Assembly (NCBI GenBank): GCA_949285535.1
Contig: CASDZP010000001.1
Location: 1 to 64,000 of the forward strand
Source of the DNA: an uncultured Alistipes sp.
GTDB lineage: Bacteria > Bacteroidota > Bacteroidia > Bacteroidales > Rikenellaceae
DNA: 64,000 bases
Reading direction: 5' to 3'
The translations under genes were made by a program, and so were the position numbers. Positions within the stretch are counted from its first letter, which is position 1. Every line of letters starts with the position of its first letter. Below, one piece after another: positions 1 through 9,282 of this stretch. Below the pieces are notes generated by a model. It saw only the letters and a program-made list of their open reading frames with translations. It did not search any database and was not told where the DNA came from.

Positions 1-151
1 CGTAAACGCTCGTGAGGGATTAAACGTAACAAATAATAACACTGCTTATAAGACGTAAAAAGGAGTTACTTCGTAATTGAAGTAACTCCTTTTTACGTCT
101 TATAAGCAGTGTTATTATTTGTTACGTTTAATCCACTCACGAGCGTTTACG
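1..151 (-). repeat. Fold-back inverted repeat at the 3' end of purL
   Basis: Bases 1-72 and 79-151 are inverted copies of each other around a 6-nt loop (GTAATT, 73-78). They differ by one inserted base (position 136 region). The right arm contains the last 12 codons and stop of purL (115-151), so the left arm is an inverted duplicate of the purL 3' end. The inner stem, with its A/T-rich flanks, would serve as the purL terminator. The match runs to the window edge and may continue beyond it. Four similar structures are described below; here the shared element that normally follows would lie left of base 1. Confidence 0.93.
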
Positions 152-3100
152 AACATTTCGAGCCATGGGGTAACCTCGTCGGCGAGTCTGTCTTCGGGAT
201 AGTGCGCCCAGTTCCACGGCTTGAGACAGCGTTCGGGGTGGGGCATTATAGCGAGGTGACGGCCGTCGGCTGAGGCGAGGGCGGCGGTGTTGTAATCACT
301 GCCGTTGGGGTTGGCTGGATATGCCTCGTAAGCGTATTTTGCTGCAATGTTATAGTGTGATTCGGGTTTGGGAAGCATGAACTTGCCTTCACCGTGAGTT
401 ACCCATATACCGAGCTTGCTGCCCGCCATAGAACCGAGGAATACGCTGTTGCTCTCCTCTATCTTGACACCTACGAACATAGACTCCAATTTATGCGAGT
501 CGTTGTGGAGCATCTTGGGTTTGACATCGTCGTTGGGGGTAATCAAACCTAACTCTATCATAAGCTGACAACCGTTGCAGACACCGAGCGAGAGGGTGTT
601 CTTGCGAGCATAGAACTTGTCGAGAGCCTCTTTCGCCTTGGGGTTATAGAGGAACGCGCCCGCCCAACCTTTCGCCGAGTTGAGAACGTCCGAGTTGGAG
701 AATCCGCCGACAAATACGATGAGGTTTATATCCTCAAGCGTCTCTCTGCCCGATATAAGGTCGGTCATGTGAACGTCTTTCACATCCATGCCCGCCAAAT
801 GAAGCGCCCACGCCATTTCACGGTCACCGTTGGAACCTTTCTCACGTATGATGGCCGCTTTCAGACCGCTGCGTTCCTTGCGGAACGGATTTATGCCGAA
901 GCTGTCGTATGTACCCTTGAACGATTCGGGGAATACAAACTCGAGAGGCTGTTTTTTGTAGTTGCTGTAACGTTCCGCCGCCTTTTTGGGAGTGCTCTGC
1001 TTGCAGTCGAGCAGATAAGAGCTCTCGTACCATTTGTCACGGAGGTCGTCGATGTCGAGAGAGAGTCTCTCCTCACCGCAAACGACACCGAAACGACGGT
1101 CAGAGTTGTATGAGCCTATCACAGCGGCGTGAACACCCTCGGCAGAGAGGGCATCTACAACGCCCGCGCCATTCTCAACCTGAAGCACCACGGCGGGACG
1201 TTCAGAGAAGAGCGCTCTTATCATGTCGTTTTCGCCGAGCGATGTCACATCCACATCGATACCCGCTTTTCTTGAAGCGAATACCATTTCGAGGAGTGTC
1301 ACAATCAGACCGCCATCAGATACGTCGTGACCCGCGATAACCTGACCGTTATTAATAAGCGACTGAACGGCGTTAAAGGCTTTTGCGAAATATTCCGCCG
1401 ATTTTACGGTGGGCACGTCAGAACCTACCGCGCCGACAATCTGTGCGAAACTGCTACCGCCAAGCTCGAAAGGCGACTCGGAGAAGTCCACATATACGAA
1501 CTGGCTTGGTCTGTTGTGAGCCGCCGCACGGACAGCTTTCGATATTGACGACACCTGACCTGCCGATGTTATGATGACCGTGCCGGGAGCGTAAACGACA
1601 TCGCCGTTACGGTATTTCTGCGTCATTGAGAGCGAGTCTTTACCCGTCGGTATATTGATGCCGAGACCTATCGCGAAATCCGACGCCGCTTTGACAGCCG
1701 AGTAGAGGCGCGCGTCCTCACCGGGATTCTTACAGGGCCACATCCAGTTCGCGCTGAGCGATATACCTTTTATTCCACCCTCTATGGGAGCGAACACTAT
1801 GTTGGTGAGCGACTCGGCTATCGCCATTACAGAGCCAGCCTCCGCAGACGCGAGAGCCACGGCGGGAGCGTGACCGAGAGCGGTAGCCACACCCTGACGA
1901 CCATGATAGTCGAGGGCGATACATCCGTAGTCGTTGAGCGGGAGCTGTATCTCACCCGCTGTCTGCTGAACGGCGAGACGACCAGTTATCGAACGGTCCA
2001 CCTTGTTGGTGAGCCAGTCTTTACAAGCCACACCTTCGAGGCGCAATACCTGCGAAAGATATTCCGTCACTTTCGACTTGTCATATACAGGCGCCTTATA
2101 GTGCTCTTCGACAGTCGTGTCACGCATGACCGTACGGGGAGCCTTACCGAACATATATTCGAGTTTGAGGTCGATAGGTTTCTCGCCCGTATTGTTGTTG
2201 ACGAACGTAAACTGCATGTCGCCCGTAGCCTCGCCAATCACATACATCGGAGCGCGTTCACGTTCCGCTATCGCCTTGACACGGTCGATGTCCTCCTGTT
2301 TCATGACCATACCCATACGCTCCTGCGACTCGTTGCCGACAATCTCTTTTGCCGAGAGTGTCGGGTCGCCGACAGGCAGTTTCTCCATGTCGATACGGCC
2401 GCCAGTAGCCTCCACAAGCTCCGAGAGACAGTTGAGGTGACCGCCCGCACCGTGGTCATGAATCGATATTATTGGGTTGTTATGCTCTTCAGAGAGCGCA
2501 CGTATCGCGTTATAGACACGTTTCTGCATTTCAGGGTTGGAACGCTGTATCGCGTTAAGCTCAATCGCGCCCGCATATTCGCCCGTAGCCACAGACGAAA
2601 CGGCGCCGCCGCCCATACCGATACGGTAGTTGTCACCGCCCATCAGCACGACCTTGTCACCTGCGACAGGCTCGTCTTTAAGGCTGTCGCACTTCTTACC
2701 GTAACCGATACCGCCAGCCAACATTATAACCTTGTCGAAACCGAACTTTTTGTCGTTCTCGAAATGTTCGAACGTATAGAGCGAACCGCAGATGATAGGC
2801 TGACCGAACTTGTTACCGAAGTCAGAAGCACCGTTCGACGCCTTGACGAGAATATCGTCGGGCGTCTGATAGAGCCACTGACGGGGTGTTGTATATTGCT
2901 CCCAGCTGCGACCCTCTTTCGTTCTGGCGTAAGCCGTCATATATACGGCTGTTCCCGCCACGGGGAACGCACCCTTACCGCCCGCGATACGGTCGCGAAT
3001 CTCGCCGCCCGTACCGGTAGCCGCACCGTTGAAAGGCTCTACGGTAGTGGGGAAGTTGTGCGTTTCAGCTTTTATGGATATAACCGACTCGAAATCCTCG

Positions 3101-3801
3101 GTCGTGAAATAATCCGATGTATCGTGACGCAGAGGCGCGAACTGCTCTGCCACAGGACCCTGCAAAAAGGCGCAATTGTCTTTATATGCCGACACCACAT
3201 AGTTGGGGTTAGTGGCTGTCGTCTTCTTAATCATACCGAAGAGCGACTCGGTCTTTGTCTCACCGTCTATCACGAACTCACCGCCGAATATTTTGTGACG
3301 GCAGTGTTCAGAGTTGACCTGCGAGAAGCCGAACACCTCCGAGTCGGTCAGCTTACGACCGATTTTATGGCTCACACCGTTGAGGTAGGCAATCTCCTCT
3401 ATGCTCAACGCCAAGCCCTCCTGACGGTTGTACGCCTCAAGGTCGTCGATATAGACGATAGGCGCAGGCTCAACGTCGAGTTTGAATATCGACTGGTCGA
3501 GACCGTCATAGAGGCGGAACAACATCTTGTCGTACGCCACCTCCGCGTTAGCCACGGGCTTGTACTCCTCGATACGGCTCAATCCCTCGATGCACATGTT
3601 CTGCGTTATCTCCACGGCATTGGTGCTCCACGGGGTCAACATCTCGCGACGAGGTCCCACAAAGAGGCCGTCTATATGGTCCGCATCGACTTTTTCGGCG
3701 CCGCCGAATAGCCACTCCAGTTTCTTTGTATCTTCGACAGAAAGAGGCGCAGAGGCATCTATCGCATAGACGACGCTGCTGTTTTTGAAGAATAGAATCA
3801 T
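115..3801 (-). CDS. purL: Phosphoribosylformylglycinamidine synthase (single-chain PurL)
   Basis: Catalyses the ATP- and glutamine-dependent conversion of FGAR to FGAM in purine synthesis. At 1228 residues it is the long single-chain form. The N-terminal and synthetase part carries VNSEHCRHK and GGEIRDRIAGG, and a second ATP/Mg region contains IISIHDHGAGGH. The C-terminal class I amidotransferase has its nucleophile in LGVCNGCQ (Cys1075) and the His1188/Glu1190 pair in MPHPER. The gene is divergent from murI; a minus-strand -7 box (TATATTTG) at 3852-3859 leaves a leader of about 45 nt. The last 12 codons are duplicated in inverted orientation at 1-37, forming the fold-back. purM, a later step of the same pathway, begins at the far end of the window but is not linked. 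Confidence 0.98.
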   Translation of the reverse strand: MILFFKNSSVVYAIDASAPLSVEDTKKLEWLFGGAEKVDADHIDGLFVGPRREMLTPWSTNAVEITQNMCIEGLSRIEEYKPVANAEVAYDKMLFRLYDGLDQSIFKLDVEPAPIVYIDDLEAYNRQEGLALSIEEIAYLNGVSHKIGRKLTDSEVFGFSQVNSEHCRHKIFGGEFVIDGETKTESLFGMIKKTTATNPNYVVSAYKDNCAFLQGPVAEQFAPLRHDTSDYFTTEDFESVISIKAETHNFPTTVEPFNGAATGTGGEIRDRIAGGKGAFPVAGTAVYMTAYARTKEGRSWEQYTTPRQWLYQTPDDILVKASNGASDFGNKFGQPIICGSLYTFEHFENDKKFGFDKVIMLAGGIGYGKKCDSLKDEPVAGDKVVLMGGDNYRIGMGGGAVSSVATGEYAGAIELNAIQRSNPEMQKRVYNAIRALSEEHNNPIISIHDHGAGGHLNCLSELVEATGGRIDMEKLPVGDPTLSAKEIVGNESQERMGMVMKQEDIDRVKAIAERERAPMYVIGEATGDMQFTFVNNNTGEKPIDLKLEYMFGKAPRTVMRDTTVEEHYKAPVYDKSKVTEYLSQVLRLEGVACKDWLTNKVDRSITGRLAVQQTAGEIQLPLNDYGCIALDYHGRQGVATALGHAPAVALASAEAGSVMAIAESLTNIVFAPIEGGIKGISLSANWMWPCKNPGEDARLYSAVKAASDFAIGLGINIPTGKDSLSMTQKYRNGDVVYAPGTVIITSAGQVSSISKAVRAAAHNRPSQFVYVDFSESPFELGGSSFAQIVGAVGSDVPTVKSAEYFAKAFNAVQSLINNGQVIAGHDVSDGGLIVTLLEMVFASRKAGIDVDVTSLGENDMIRALFSERPAVVLQVENGAGVVDALSAEGVHAAVIGSYNSDRRFGVVCGEERLSLDIDDLRDKWYESSYLLDCKQSTPKKAAERYSNYKKQPLEFVFPESFKGTYDSFGINPFRKERSGLKAAIIREKGSNGDREMAWALHLAGMDVKDVHMTDLISGRETLEDINLIVFVGGFSNSDVLNSAKGWAGAFLYNPKAKEALDKFYARKNTLSLGVCNGCQLMIELGLITPNDDVKPKMLHNDSHKLESMFVGVKIEESNSVFLGSMAGSKLGIWVTHGEGKFMLPKPESHYNIAAKYAYEAYPANPNGSDYNTAALASADGRHLAIMPHPERCLKPWNWAHYPEDRLADEVTPWLEMFVNAREWIKRNK

Positions 3802-3851
3802 GCTGTAAGAAGTTTTTCAGGCCGTATGGAATACGGGGTTAAAAATACGTG

Positions 3852-3890
3852 CAAATATACTAATTTTATGAGTTAAAATCGCTATATTTG
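3852..3890. promoter_or_regulatory. Divergent promoter pair for purL and murI
   Basis: Two Bacteroidota -7 boxes (TATATTTG) face away from each other: 3852-3859 on the minus strand for purL and 3883-3890 on the plus strand for murI. Neither has a clear TTTG -33 box. The two -33 zones overlap, so the promoters may compete. Confidence 0.6.
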
Positions 3891-3922
3891 CGATGTTTTT
3901 TGGAAAAAGAGTTCCGCAAGCG

Positions 3923-4705
3923 ATGAACAAGACATCCTCCATAGCCGTTTTCGATTCGGGAATGGGCGGTCTTACCGTTTTAAGCCGAATCATCGAGCTT
4001 CTACCGCACGAAAACACGATATACTACGCCGACAGCGCCAACTGTCCCTACGGACCCAAGCCCCAGAGCCTCGTCAGAGAGCTTGTCTCGGCGGCGGTGG
4101 AGAGACTGCTGACCAAAGACATAAAAATGGTGGTCATAGCCTGCAACACGGCGTCGGCGGCGGCTGTCGAGCATCTGCGCGCCACCTACCCCATCGAGTT
4201 CGTGGCAATGGAACCCGCGATAAAACCAGCCGTTCTGTCAACCCATACGGGAACGGTCGGCGTGATAGCCACCAAAGGAACCGTCGAGAGCGGCACGGTG
4301 GCACGACTAAAGAGCAAATGGTCACAGGCGGGAGTCGTATCCGTGGCGGGCGAAGGTCTGGTGGAGCTTGTGGAACACGACATGGAAGAGAGCCGGCAGG
4401 CACGAGAACTTGTAGGACAATATATGCGGAAATTCATCCGAGAGGGGGCTGACAAGGTCGTACTCGGATGCACACACTACCCCTTTCTGCGTCCACTCAT
4501 GGAAGAGGCACTCAAAGGAAGCGGCGTCGAGATTATAGACCCCGCACCCGCGATAGCAAGAAGAGTGAAAAGCCTGCTCGAAAGAGACGGTATGCTGAAC
4601 GACTCCGACAAAGAAGGCACCAGAATATTCGACTCAAGCGCCGACGAGAAATACAACACGGCGTTAGAGGCGAAACTGAAAAGATATATGCGACTGATTC
4701 GATGA
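3923..4705 (+). CDS. murI: Glutamate racemase
   Basis: Interconverts L- and D-glutamate for peptidoglycan. It shows FDSGMGGLTVL near the N-terminus, YYADSANCPYG, and the two catalytic cysteines in VIACNTAS (Cys74) and VLGCTHYPF (Cys183), the family's general acid/base pair. The length from this start is 260 residues, normal for MurI. An in-frame ATG at 3893 lies only three bases after the TATATTTG -7 box (3883-3890), so it falls at or before the expected start of transcription; I prefer ATG 3923. The stop overlaps the ftsK start as ATGA, which suggests translational coupling. Confidence 0.95.
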   Translation: MNKTSSIAVFDSGMGGLTVLSRIIELLPHENTIYYADSANCPYGPKPQSLVRELVSAAVERLLTKDIKMVVIACNTASAAAVEHLRATYPIEFVAMEPAIKPAVLSTHTGTVGVIATKGTVESGTVARLKSKWSQAGVVSVAGEGLVELVEHDMEESRQARELVGQYMRKFIREGADKVVLGCTHYPFLRPLMEEALKGSGVEIIDPAPAIARRVKSLLERDGMLNDSDKEGTRIFDSSADEKYNTALEAKLKRYMRLIR

Positions 4706-7700
4706 CACAAAAAGAGACACGACGAAAACAACCCGTAAAGAGAAGCCTCGCAGGAGCGGTGCGACGTACTCCCGTGCCCGTACCGCCCGCAGAACGCCGT
4801 AAAAGCGCGCCCGCACGAACAAGCGCGCCAGAGAGAGTAAAGGCTAAAGCGCCTGCCCCCTCCGTGAGAGCGAAAAAATCGCCCCAGGGGGACAGTACCG
4901 TCGTATATATAGTGTCGCTAATTATATTTTTCTTCTCAATATTCGCATTGGTATCGGTATCCTCTTATTTCCTTACATGGAGAGAGGACCAGTCCATTGA
5001 CTTCGACTCGTTCTTTGTGCTCGACCCGCTCGAAGCGAGAAACATAATGGGACGTCTCGGCGCCGTCATGGGCAATCTGTTCGTAGGTCGCTGGTTCGGC
5101 ATCTTCGGCATACTCGTACCGTTGCTGATGACGATAGTGTCGCTCTATCTGTTCAGAATAAAGAGACGCCACATGCGCAAGAGCTTCGTTTCCCTGCTGA
5201 TGCTAATGGTCACAGGCTCGCTTGCTGCGGCGCACTTCTTCCCCGAATCAGACGGCGTTTTCGGAAGCTGTCTCGGCGGCGGATTCGGCTATTACACTAC
5301 CGAATGGATGGAGACCCTGCTCGGCAATTTCGGTACGGGATTCATCATCGTCATGCTGGTATGCCTTTGGTTGGTATATACAACACACTACTCTATCGTA
5401 TTCTTCAAAATGGTGATGTCGTCACTCTCAACCACGGCTTCGAGCCTCGGTAAGTTGATGACACCGTCACCCAAAGCTCCCCGCCGCGTACCCGTACAGC
5501 GTCCGATGCAGGCGAGAAATCCCAACAATCCCGCAAACAATGCACCTAACGACAAACAACAGCGTGGTGCAGTCGCCCAAAACAACATCAGAGAGGACAA
5601 TATGCCTCAAAACGGTATCGGAGCCATGAGTGCCGCCGCTACCGTTGTCGGCATGGCAGAGACGGATAACGACACCGCTCCAGCATCACCCGTAAACGAC
5701 AACGAGACGCAGAAAGAGCAATTCCGTTCCGTCAACGCAGACGGAACGGAACAATCACCCTCCGTTACCACTCCCGCACCCGCAGTTGAAGAGGTTAAAG
5801 AGAACATGACTCCCGTAATGCCTCTGACTGAAGGTACAGTAGAACCGACTGCCGTACCCACAAGCGAGGCTACAACCACCGACGACGCAAACAAACCTTA
5901 CGGCGGATACAGCTATGACGAGTCGAAACCCCTTTCAGAAAGAATCGACCCGTTCGCTTTCAGCGCGGTAGAACATCGAGGCGTACCTTCACACCGTAAG
6001 ATTACCACAGGACGCATACACGACGAATACGGCGTCACGATAGACCTCGACAACGCCGTCCTCTTCACCGCTCCCATTATCGATGAGAGCGGAAAACTCG
6101 TAACATCGGGCGACAAGTCACTCAACGACATGAGCGACGAAGAAATCGACGAACTGCTGACACTTGCCAACGAGTCGTCATCAGCCACCATGCCCGCAAA
6201 AGAGAACGCCACCGAAAAACCCGCCGTCACCATACCCGCTAAAGATGAAACTTTCATCATCGAACAACCGACGGAAGAAGAAAAACCTGAGTTTGTGGTT
6301 GGCGGACAGGAGATAGACATCACGGACATACTCCGCCGCGATACCGATTCAGACGATGCATCAAACGGCGACAACAACGGTTCGGCTCACACATCCGACA
6401 CCCATAACAACGGATTTGAAATCACAAAGAACGAACGTGACGACAACAACGACAACCACGACCACGTAAATAGCAGTGAAAACCGTAACACCTACGGTCG
6501 CAACGGTTTCGACGATGACGACGAGATTGAGCTGATTATAAACAAACGCCCCGACACGGATAGCGATGATGTTCCCGCCGCCACATCGGCACATACAACC
6601 GAAACAACACATCAACCCGCCTCTGCGCAGGACAAGCAGTCGGGCTTTGAGCTTGCCGTTACCGACAACGCCTCTTTCGTCGGTTCGGCAGGATGTTTCG
6701 ACGATGACGAACTGACCCTCACCACCAACGCTTCCGACACTCTCGACGACGAGGAGATAGACATATCAGTATTCGACCCGACCCGCGAGTTGAGCCGCTA
6801 TAAGCTGCCGCCCGTGGAGTTGCTCGACAACCACACCCGCCCCGTCACCGTCACAGAGCATGAGATTTACGAGAACAAAAACAGCATTGTCCGCACGCTC
6901 GAAAACTTCTCGATAAAGATAGACCGCATCAAGGCTACAATCGGACCCACCGTAACCCTTTACGAGATTGTTCCTGCTCCAGGCGTACGCATATCGAAAA
7001 TCAAGAACCTCGAAGACGACATAGCGTTGAGTCTTTCGGCGTTGGGGATACGAATCATCGCCCCCATACCCGGTAAAGGCACGATAGGTATAGAGGTGCC
7101 CAACAAAGACAAAGAGGTCGTGAGCATGTACTCGGCAATCAAGTCGAGCCGTTTTCAGGAGAGCGACTACGACCTGCCCGTGGTACTCGGCCGCACCATA
7201 CAGAACGAAGATTTCGTAATCGACCTCACCAAGATGCCCCACCTGCTTGTAGCAGGCGCCACAGGTCAGGGTAAATCTGTCGGTCTGAACGCCATTATCA
7301 CCTCTCTGCTCTACAAGAAGCACCCCGCAGAACTCAAATTCGTACTCGTTGACCCCAAAAAGGTCGAGCTTACACTATACGCCAACCTCGAACGTCACTT
7401 CCTCGCAAAAATGGAGGGCGAAGAGGAGGCTATCATCACCGACACGCAGAAAGTGGTCTATACGCTCAACTCCCTCTGCATGGAGATGGACGCACGTTAC
7501 GACCTGCTCAAGAAAGCAAAGGTGCGTAACATCAAGGAGTACAACGCCAAGTTCACCTCGCGTCACCTCAACCCCAACAAGGGTCACCGCTTCATGCCCT
7601 ACTTCGTCGTAATAATAGACGAGTTCGCCGACCTCATCATGACGGCAGGACGAGAGATAGAGACCCCGATAGCCCGTCTGGCACAGCTTGCGCGAGCGGT

Positions 7701-8301
7701 CGGAATACATCTTGTCATCGCCACACAGCGACCCACAACCAACATCATCACGGGCGTCATAAAGGCGAACTTCCCCGCACGAATAGCTTTCCGCGTATCG
7801 AGCATGGTCGATTCGAGAACCATTCTCGACCAGCCCGGCGCAAACCAGCTGATAGGACGCGGCGACATGCTCGTATCTACGGGCAACGAGGTCACAAGGA
7901 TACAGTGCGCCTTCATCGACACTCCCGAAGTCGAGAAAATCACCGAGTACATCGGCTCTCAACAAGGCTATCCTGGTCCCTACGAACTGCCTGAGTTCCA
8001 CCCCGAAGAGGGTAACGACCGTGACTCCGACAGCTCGTCGGGAGGCGGCGTAAGCTCACGTCGAGACGGACTCTTCGAGGAGGTGGCACGATATGTAGTC
8101 ACCAACCAACAGGGTTCAGCCTCGACCATACAGCGTAACTTCTCAATAGGTTTCAACCGTGCGGGCAGAATCATGGACCAGCTCGAAAGAGCGGGTATCG
8201 TCGGCAAGCAGAACGGCAGTAAGCCGAGAACGGTACTTATCAGCGACATAGCCTCTCTCGAAGTATTGCTTTACGAACTCGACAGAGGTCCTATGAACTA
8301 A
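4702..8301 (+). CDS. ftsK: DNA translocase FtsK/SpoIIIE
   Basis: Septum-anchored DNA pump acting in chromosome segregation and division. From ATG 4702, which overlaps the murI stop, it has 1199 residues. A basic, Pro/Ala-rich cytosolic start (1-65) precedes several membrane segments (about 67-240). A linker of roughly 450 residues rich in Asp, Asn, Thr and Pro (about 245-690) follows, then the motor. Walker A is GATGQGKS (Lys858), Walker B is VVIIDEFADL (Asp973-Glu974), and a winged-helix gamma domain occupies the end. The linker is long; many Bacteroidota FtsK proteins are nearer 800 residues. An upstream in-frame extension to 4468 lies inside murI and is not the start. Confidence 0.96.
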   Translation: MTQKETRRKQPVKRSLAGAVRRTPVPVPPAERRKSAPARTSAPERVKAKAPAPSVRAKKSPQGDSTVVYIVSLIIFFFSIFALVSVSSYFLTWREDQSIDFDSFFVLDPLEARNIMGRLGAVMGNLFVGRWFGIFGILVPLLMTIVSLYLFRIKRRHMRKSFVSLLMLMVTGSLAAAHFFPESDGVFGSCLGGGFGYYTTEWMETLLGNFGTGFIIVMLVCLWLVYTTHYSIVFFKMVMSSLSTTASSLGKLMTPSPKAPRRVPVQRPMQARNPNNPANNAPNDKQQRGAVAQNNIREDNMPQNGIGAMSAAATVVGMAETDNDTAPASPVNDNETQKEQFRSVNADGTEQSPSVTTPAPAVEEVKENMTPVMPLTEGTVEPTAVPTSEATTTDDANKPYGGYSYDESKPLSERIDPFAFSAVEHRGVPSHRKITTGRIHDEYGVTIDLDNAVLFTAPIIDESGKLVTSGDKSLNDMSDEEIDELLTLANESSSATMPAKENATEKPAVTIPAKDETFIIEQPTEEEKPEFVVGGQEIDITDILRRDTDSDDASNGDNNGSAHTSDTHNNGFEITKNERDDNNDNHDHVNSSENRNTYGRNGFDDDDEIELIINKRPDTDSDDVPAATSAHTTETTHQPASAQDKQSGFELAVTDNASFVGSAGCFDDDELTLTTNASDTLDDEEIDISVFDPTRELSRYKLPPVELLDNHTRPVTVTEHEIYENKNSIVRTLENFSIKIDRIKATIGPTVTLYEIVPAPGVRISKIKNLEDDIALSLSALGIRIIAPIPGKGTIGIEVPNKDKEVVSMYSAIKSSRFQESDYDLPVVLGRTIQNEDFVIDLTKMPHLLVAGATGQGKSVGLNAIITSLLYKKHPAELKFVLVDPKKVELTLYANLERHFLAKMEGEEEAIITDTQKVVYTLNSLCMEMDARYDLLKKAKVRNIKEYNAKFTSRHLNPNKGHRFMPYFVVIIDEFADLIMTAGREIETPIARLAQLARAVGIHLVIATQRPTTNIITGVIKANFPARIAFRVSSMVDSRTILDQPGANQLIGRGDMLVSTGNEVTRIQCAFIDTPEVEKITEYIGSQQGYPGPYELPEFHPEEGNDRDSDSSSGGGVSSRRDGLFEEVARYVVTNQQGSASTIQRNFSIGFNRAGRIMDQLERAGIVGKQNGSKPRTVLISDIASLEVLLYELDRGPMN

Positions 8302-8396
8302 CAGGCTGTATATTCACCTAATGTGAACCGCCCCATGAATCGCATTACCGCAACAGATAATATCCGCATTAACTACAAGCATTAATAAGCATTGAT

Positions 8397-8987
8397 ATGA
8401 ATAAAGCTCTGTTTATAATAGCGGCTACCGTTTTGTTTACGGGTGTTTTATCATCCGAACTTCACGCGCAGTCGCCCAAAAGCGAGATAAAAGCCGCCGT
8501 TTCGTCATTCGACACGACAAACGGATTCTCTGTCGATGTTTACGACAAAAACACACAACAGCAATATATTCTGACTGTCAAAGGAGAAAAATATGAGCTG
8601 AAAAGCAACGACGGCATAATATTCGGAGACAACGGAACGAGATATACTTACGTTAAAGCCAACAACGAGATAATAATCGAAACCGAAAGCTCTTCTCCCG
8701 CCAAACTATTCTCCGAGATAGACGGTTTTGAATACGCCTACACCAACGGAAAAAAGACGGAACGTCCAATGTCGCTATATATAAACGGAACGGAAACGGT
8801 AAAAAACGTCACTGCAATAGACGTTGTAAACCAATCGACCACAATATATTTAAGTGACGGCAAAATAGTAGCCATAGGTGACGGCAATTCCCTTCTATGT
8901 GTCGGCACGCCGAGAAAGCTAATCGGAAGCGGCATATCATTCAAACCGTCAGACTACCCTAACGCCGAAATTATAGATTTCAGATAA
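8397..8987 (+). CDS. LolA-like outer-membrane lipoprotein carrier family protein
   Basis: A 196-residue secreted protein. A signal peptide (about 1-24, ending near LHAQ) is followed by a beta-rich region of the LolA/LolB type, with segments such as VKGEKYELKSND and DNGTRYTYVKANNEI that resemble the open-barrel strands of Bacteroidota LolA homologues. Its place 95 bp after ftsK matches the common ftsK-lolA order in this phylum and supports the call. LolA carries lipoproteins across the periplasm; whether this divergent member does so is inference. A partial copy of the window's repeat element starts within 10 bp of the stop codon. Confidence 0.72.
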   Translation: MNKALFIIAATVLFTGVLSSELHAQSPKSEIKAAVSSFDTTNGFSVDVYDKNTQQQYILTVKGEKYELKSNDGIIFGDNGTRYTYVKANNEIIIETESSSPAKLFSEIDGFEYAYTNGKKTERPMSLYINGTETVKNVTAIDVVNQSTTIYLSDGKIVAIGDGNSLLCVGTPRKLIGSGISFKPSDYPNAEIIDFR

Positions 8988-8993
8988 CGACAA

Positions 8994-9108
8994 CCACTCC
9001 GCGTGCGTCTTCGGCGTAAGTTACTTTGTCACTCGACAAAGTAGGGGCACAGCTACTTCCCTCCAAGTCATACCCTTTTGATGCATTGTCTTTATCGAAG
9101 TCGGCATC
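8994..9108 (+). repeat. Gene-end repeat element, copy E (partly deleted)
   Basis: Shares the CTCCGCG...CTTC...GCG border, the TACTTTGTC/GACAAAGTA palindrome (9021-9047) and the terminal GAAGTCGGCATC with the copies at 10922, 45940, 48425 and 57371. It has lost the bases between the palindrome and GGGGCACAGC. It follows the LolA-like gene directly and no inverted copy of that gene's end is visible. Confidence 0.75.
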
Positions 9109-9150
9109 ATTCCGCACTCGCATACCGATTCCATCAACACAAAAATAGAA

Positions 9151-9190
9151 AGACCCGACGACAATTTTATCATGTCGTCGGGTCTTCTTG
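9151..9190. terminator. Bidirectional terminator between convergent genes
   Basis: A 13-bp perfect stem (9151-9163 with 9173-9185) is flanked by T-rich tracts on both strands. It can end transcription of the LolA-like gene (+) and of the sodium transporter (-). Confidence 0.85.
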
Positions 9191-9282
9191 TTTAACATTT
9201 AACCCTTGTAACCCTTAGAATTACATAAAATATATAATTATGCAACTATATATTGATAAATCAAATAAACATAAGATACATA

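Noticed and set aside
1870-3711. A 613-codon open frame on the plus strand opposite purL
   Set aside because: It has no recognisable motifs, lies fully antisense to a well-conserved gene, and has composition expected from the shadow of a codon-biased gene.
4468-4701. N-terminal extension of FtsK by 78 codons
   Set aside because: It lies inside murI in another frame; ATG 4702 overlaps the murI stop in the usual coupled manner and gives a normal FtsK start.
8980-9198. A 72-codon minus-strand frame (ends SSDKVTYAEDARGVVVVI) over copy E
   Set aside because: The frame lies in the repeat element and the terminator; the equivalent frame in copies A, B and D stops at LLCR-x-TK, so it is not kept as a gene.
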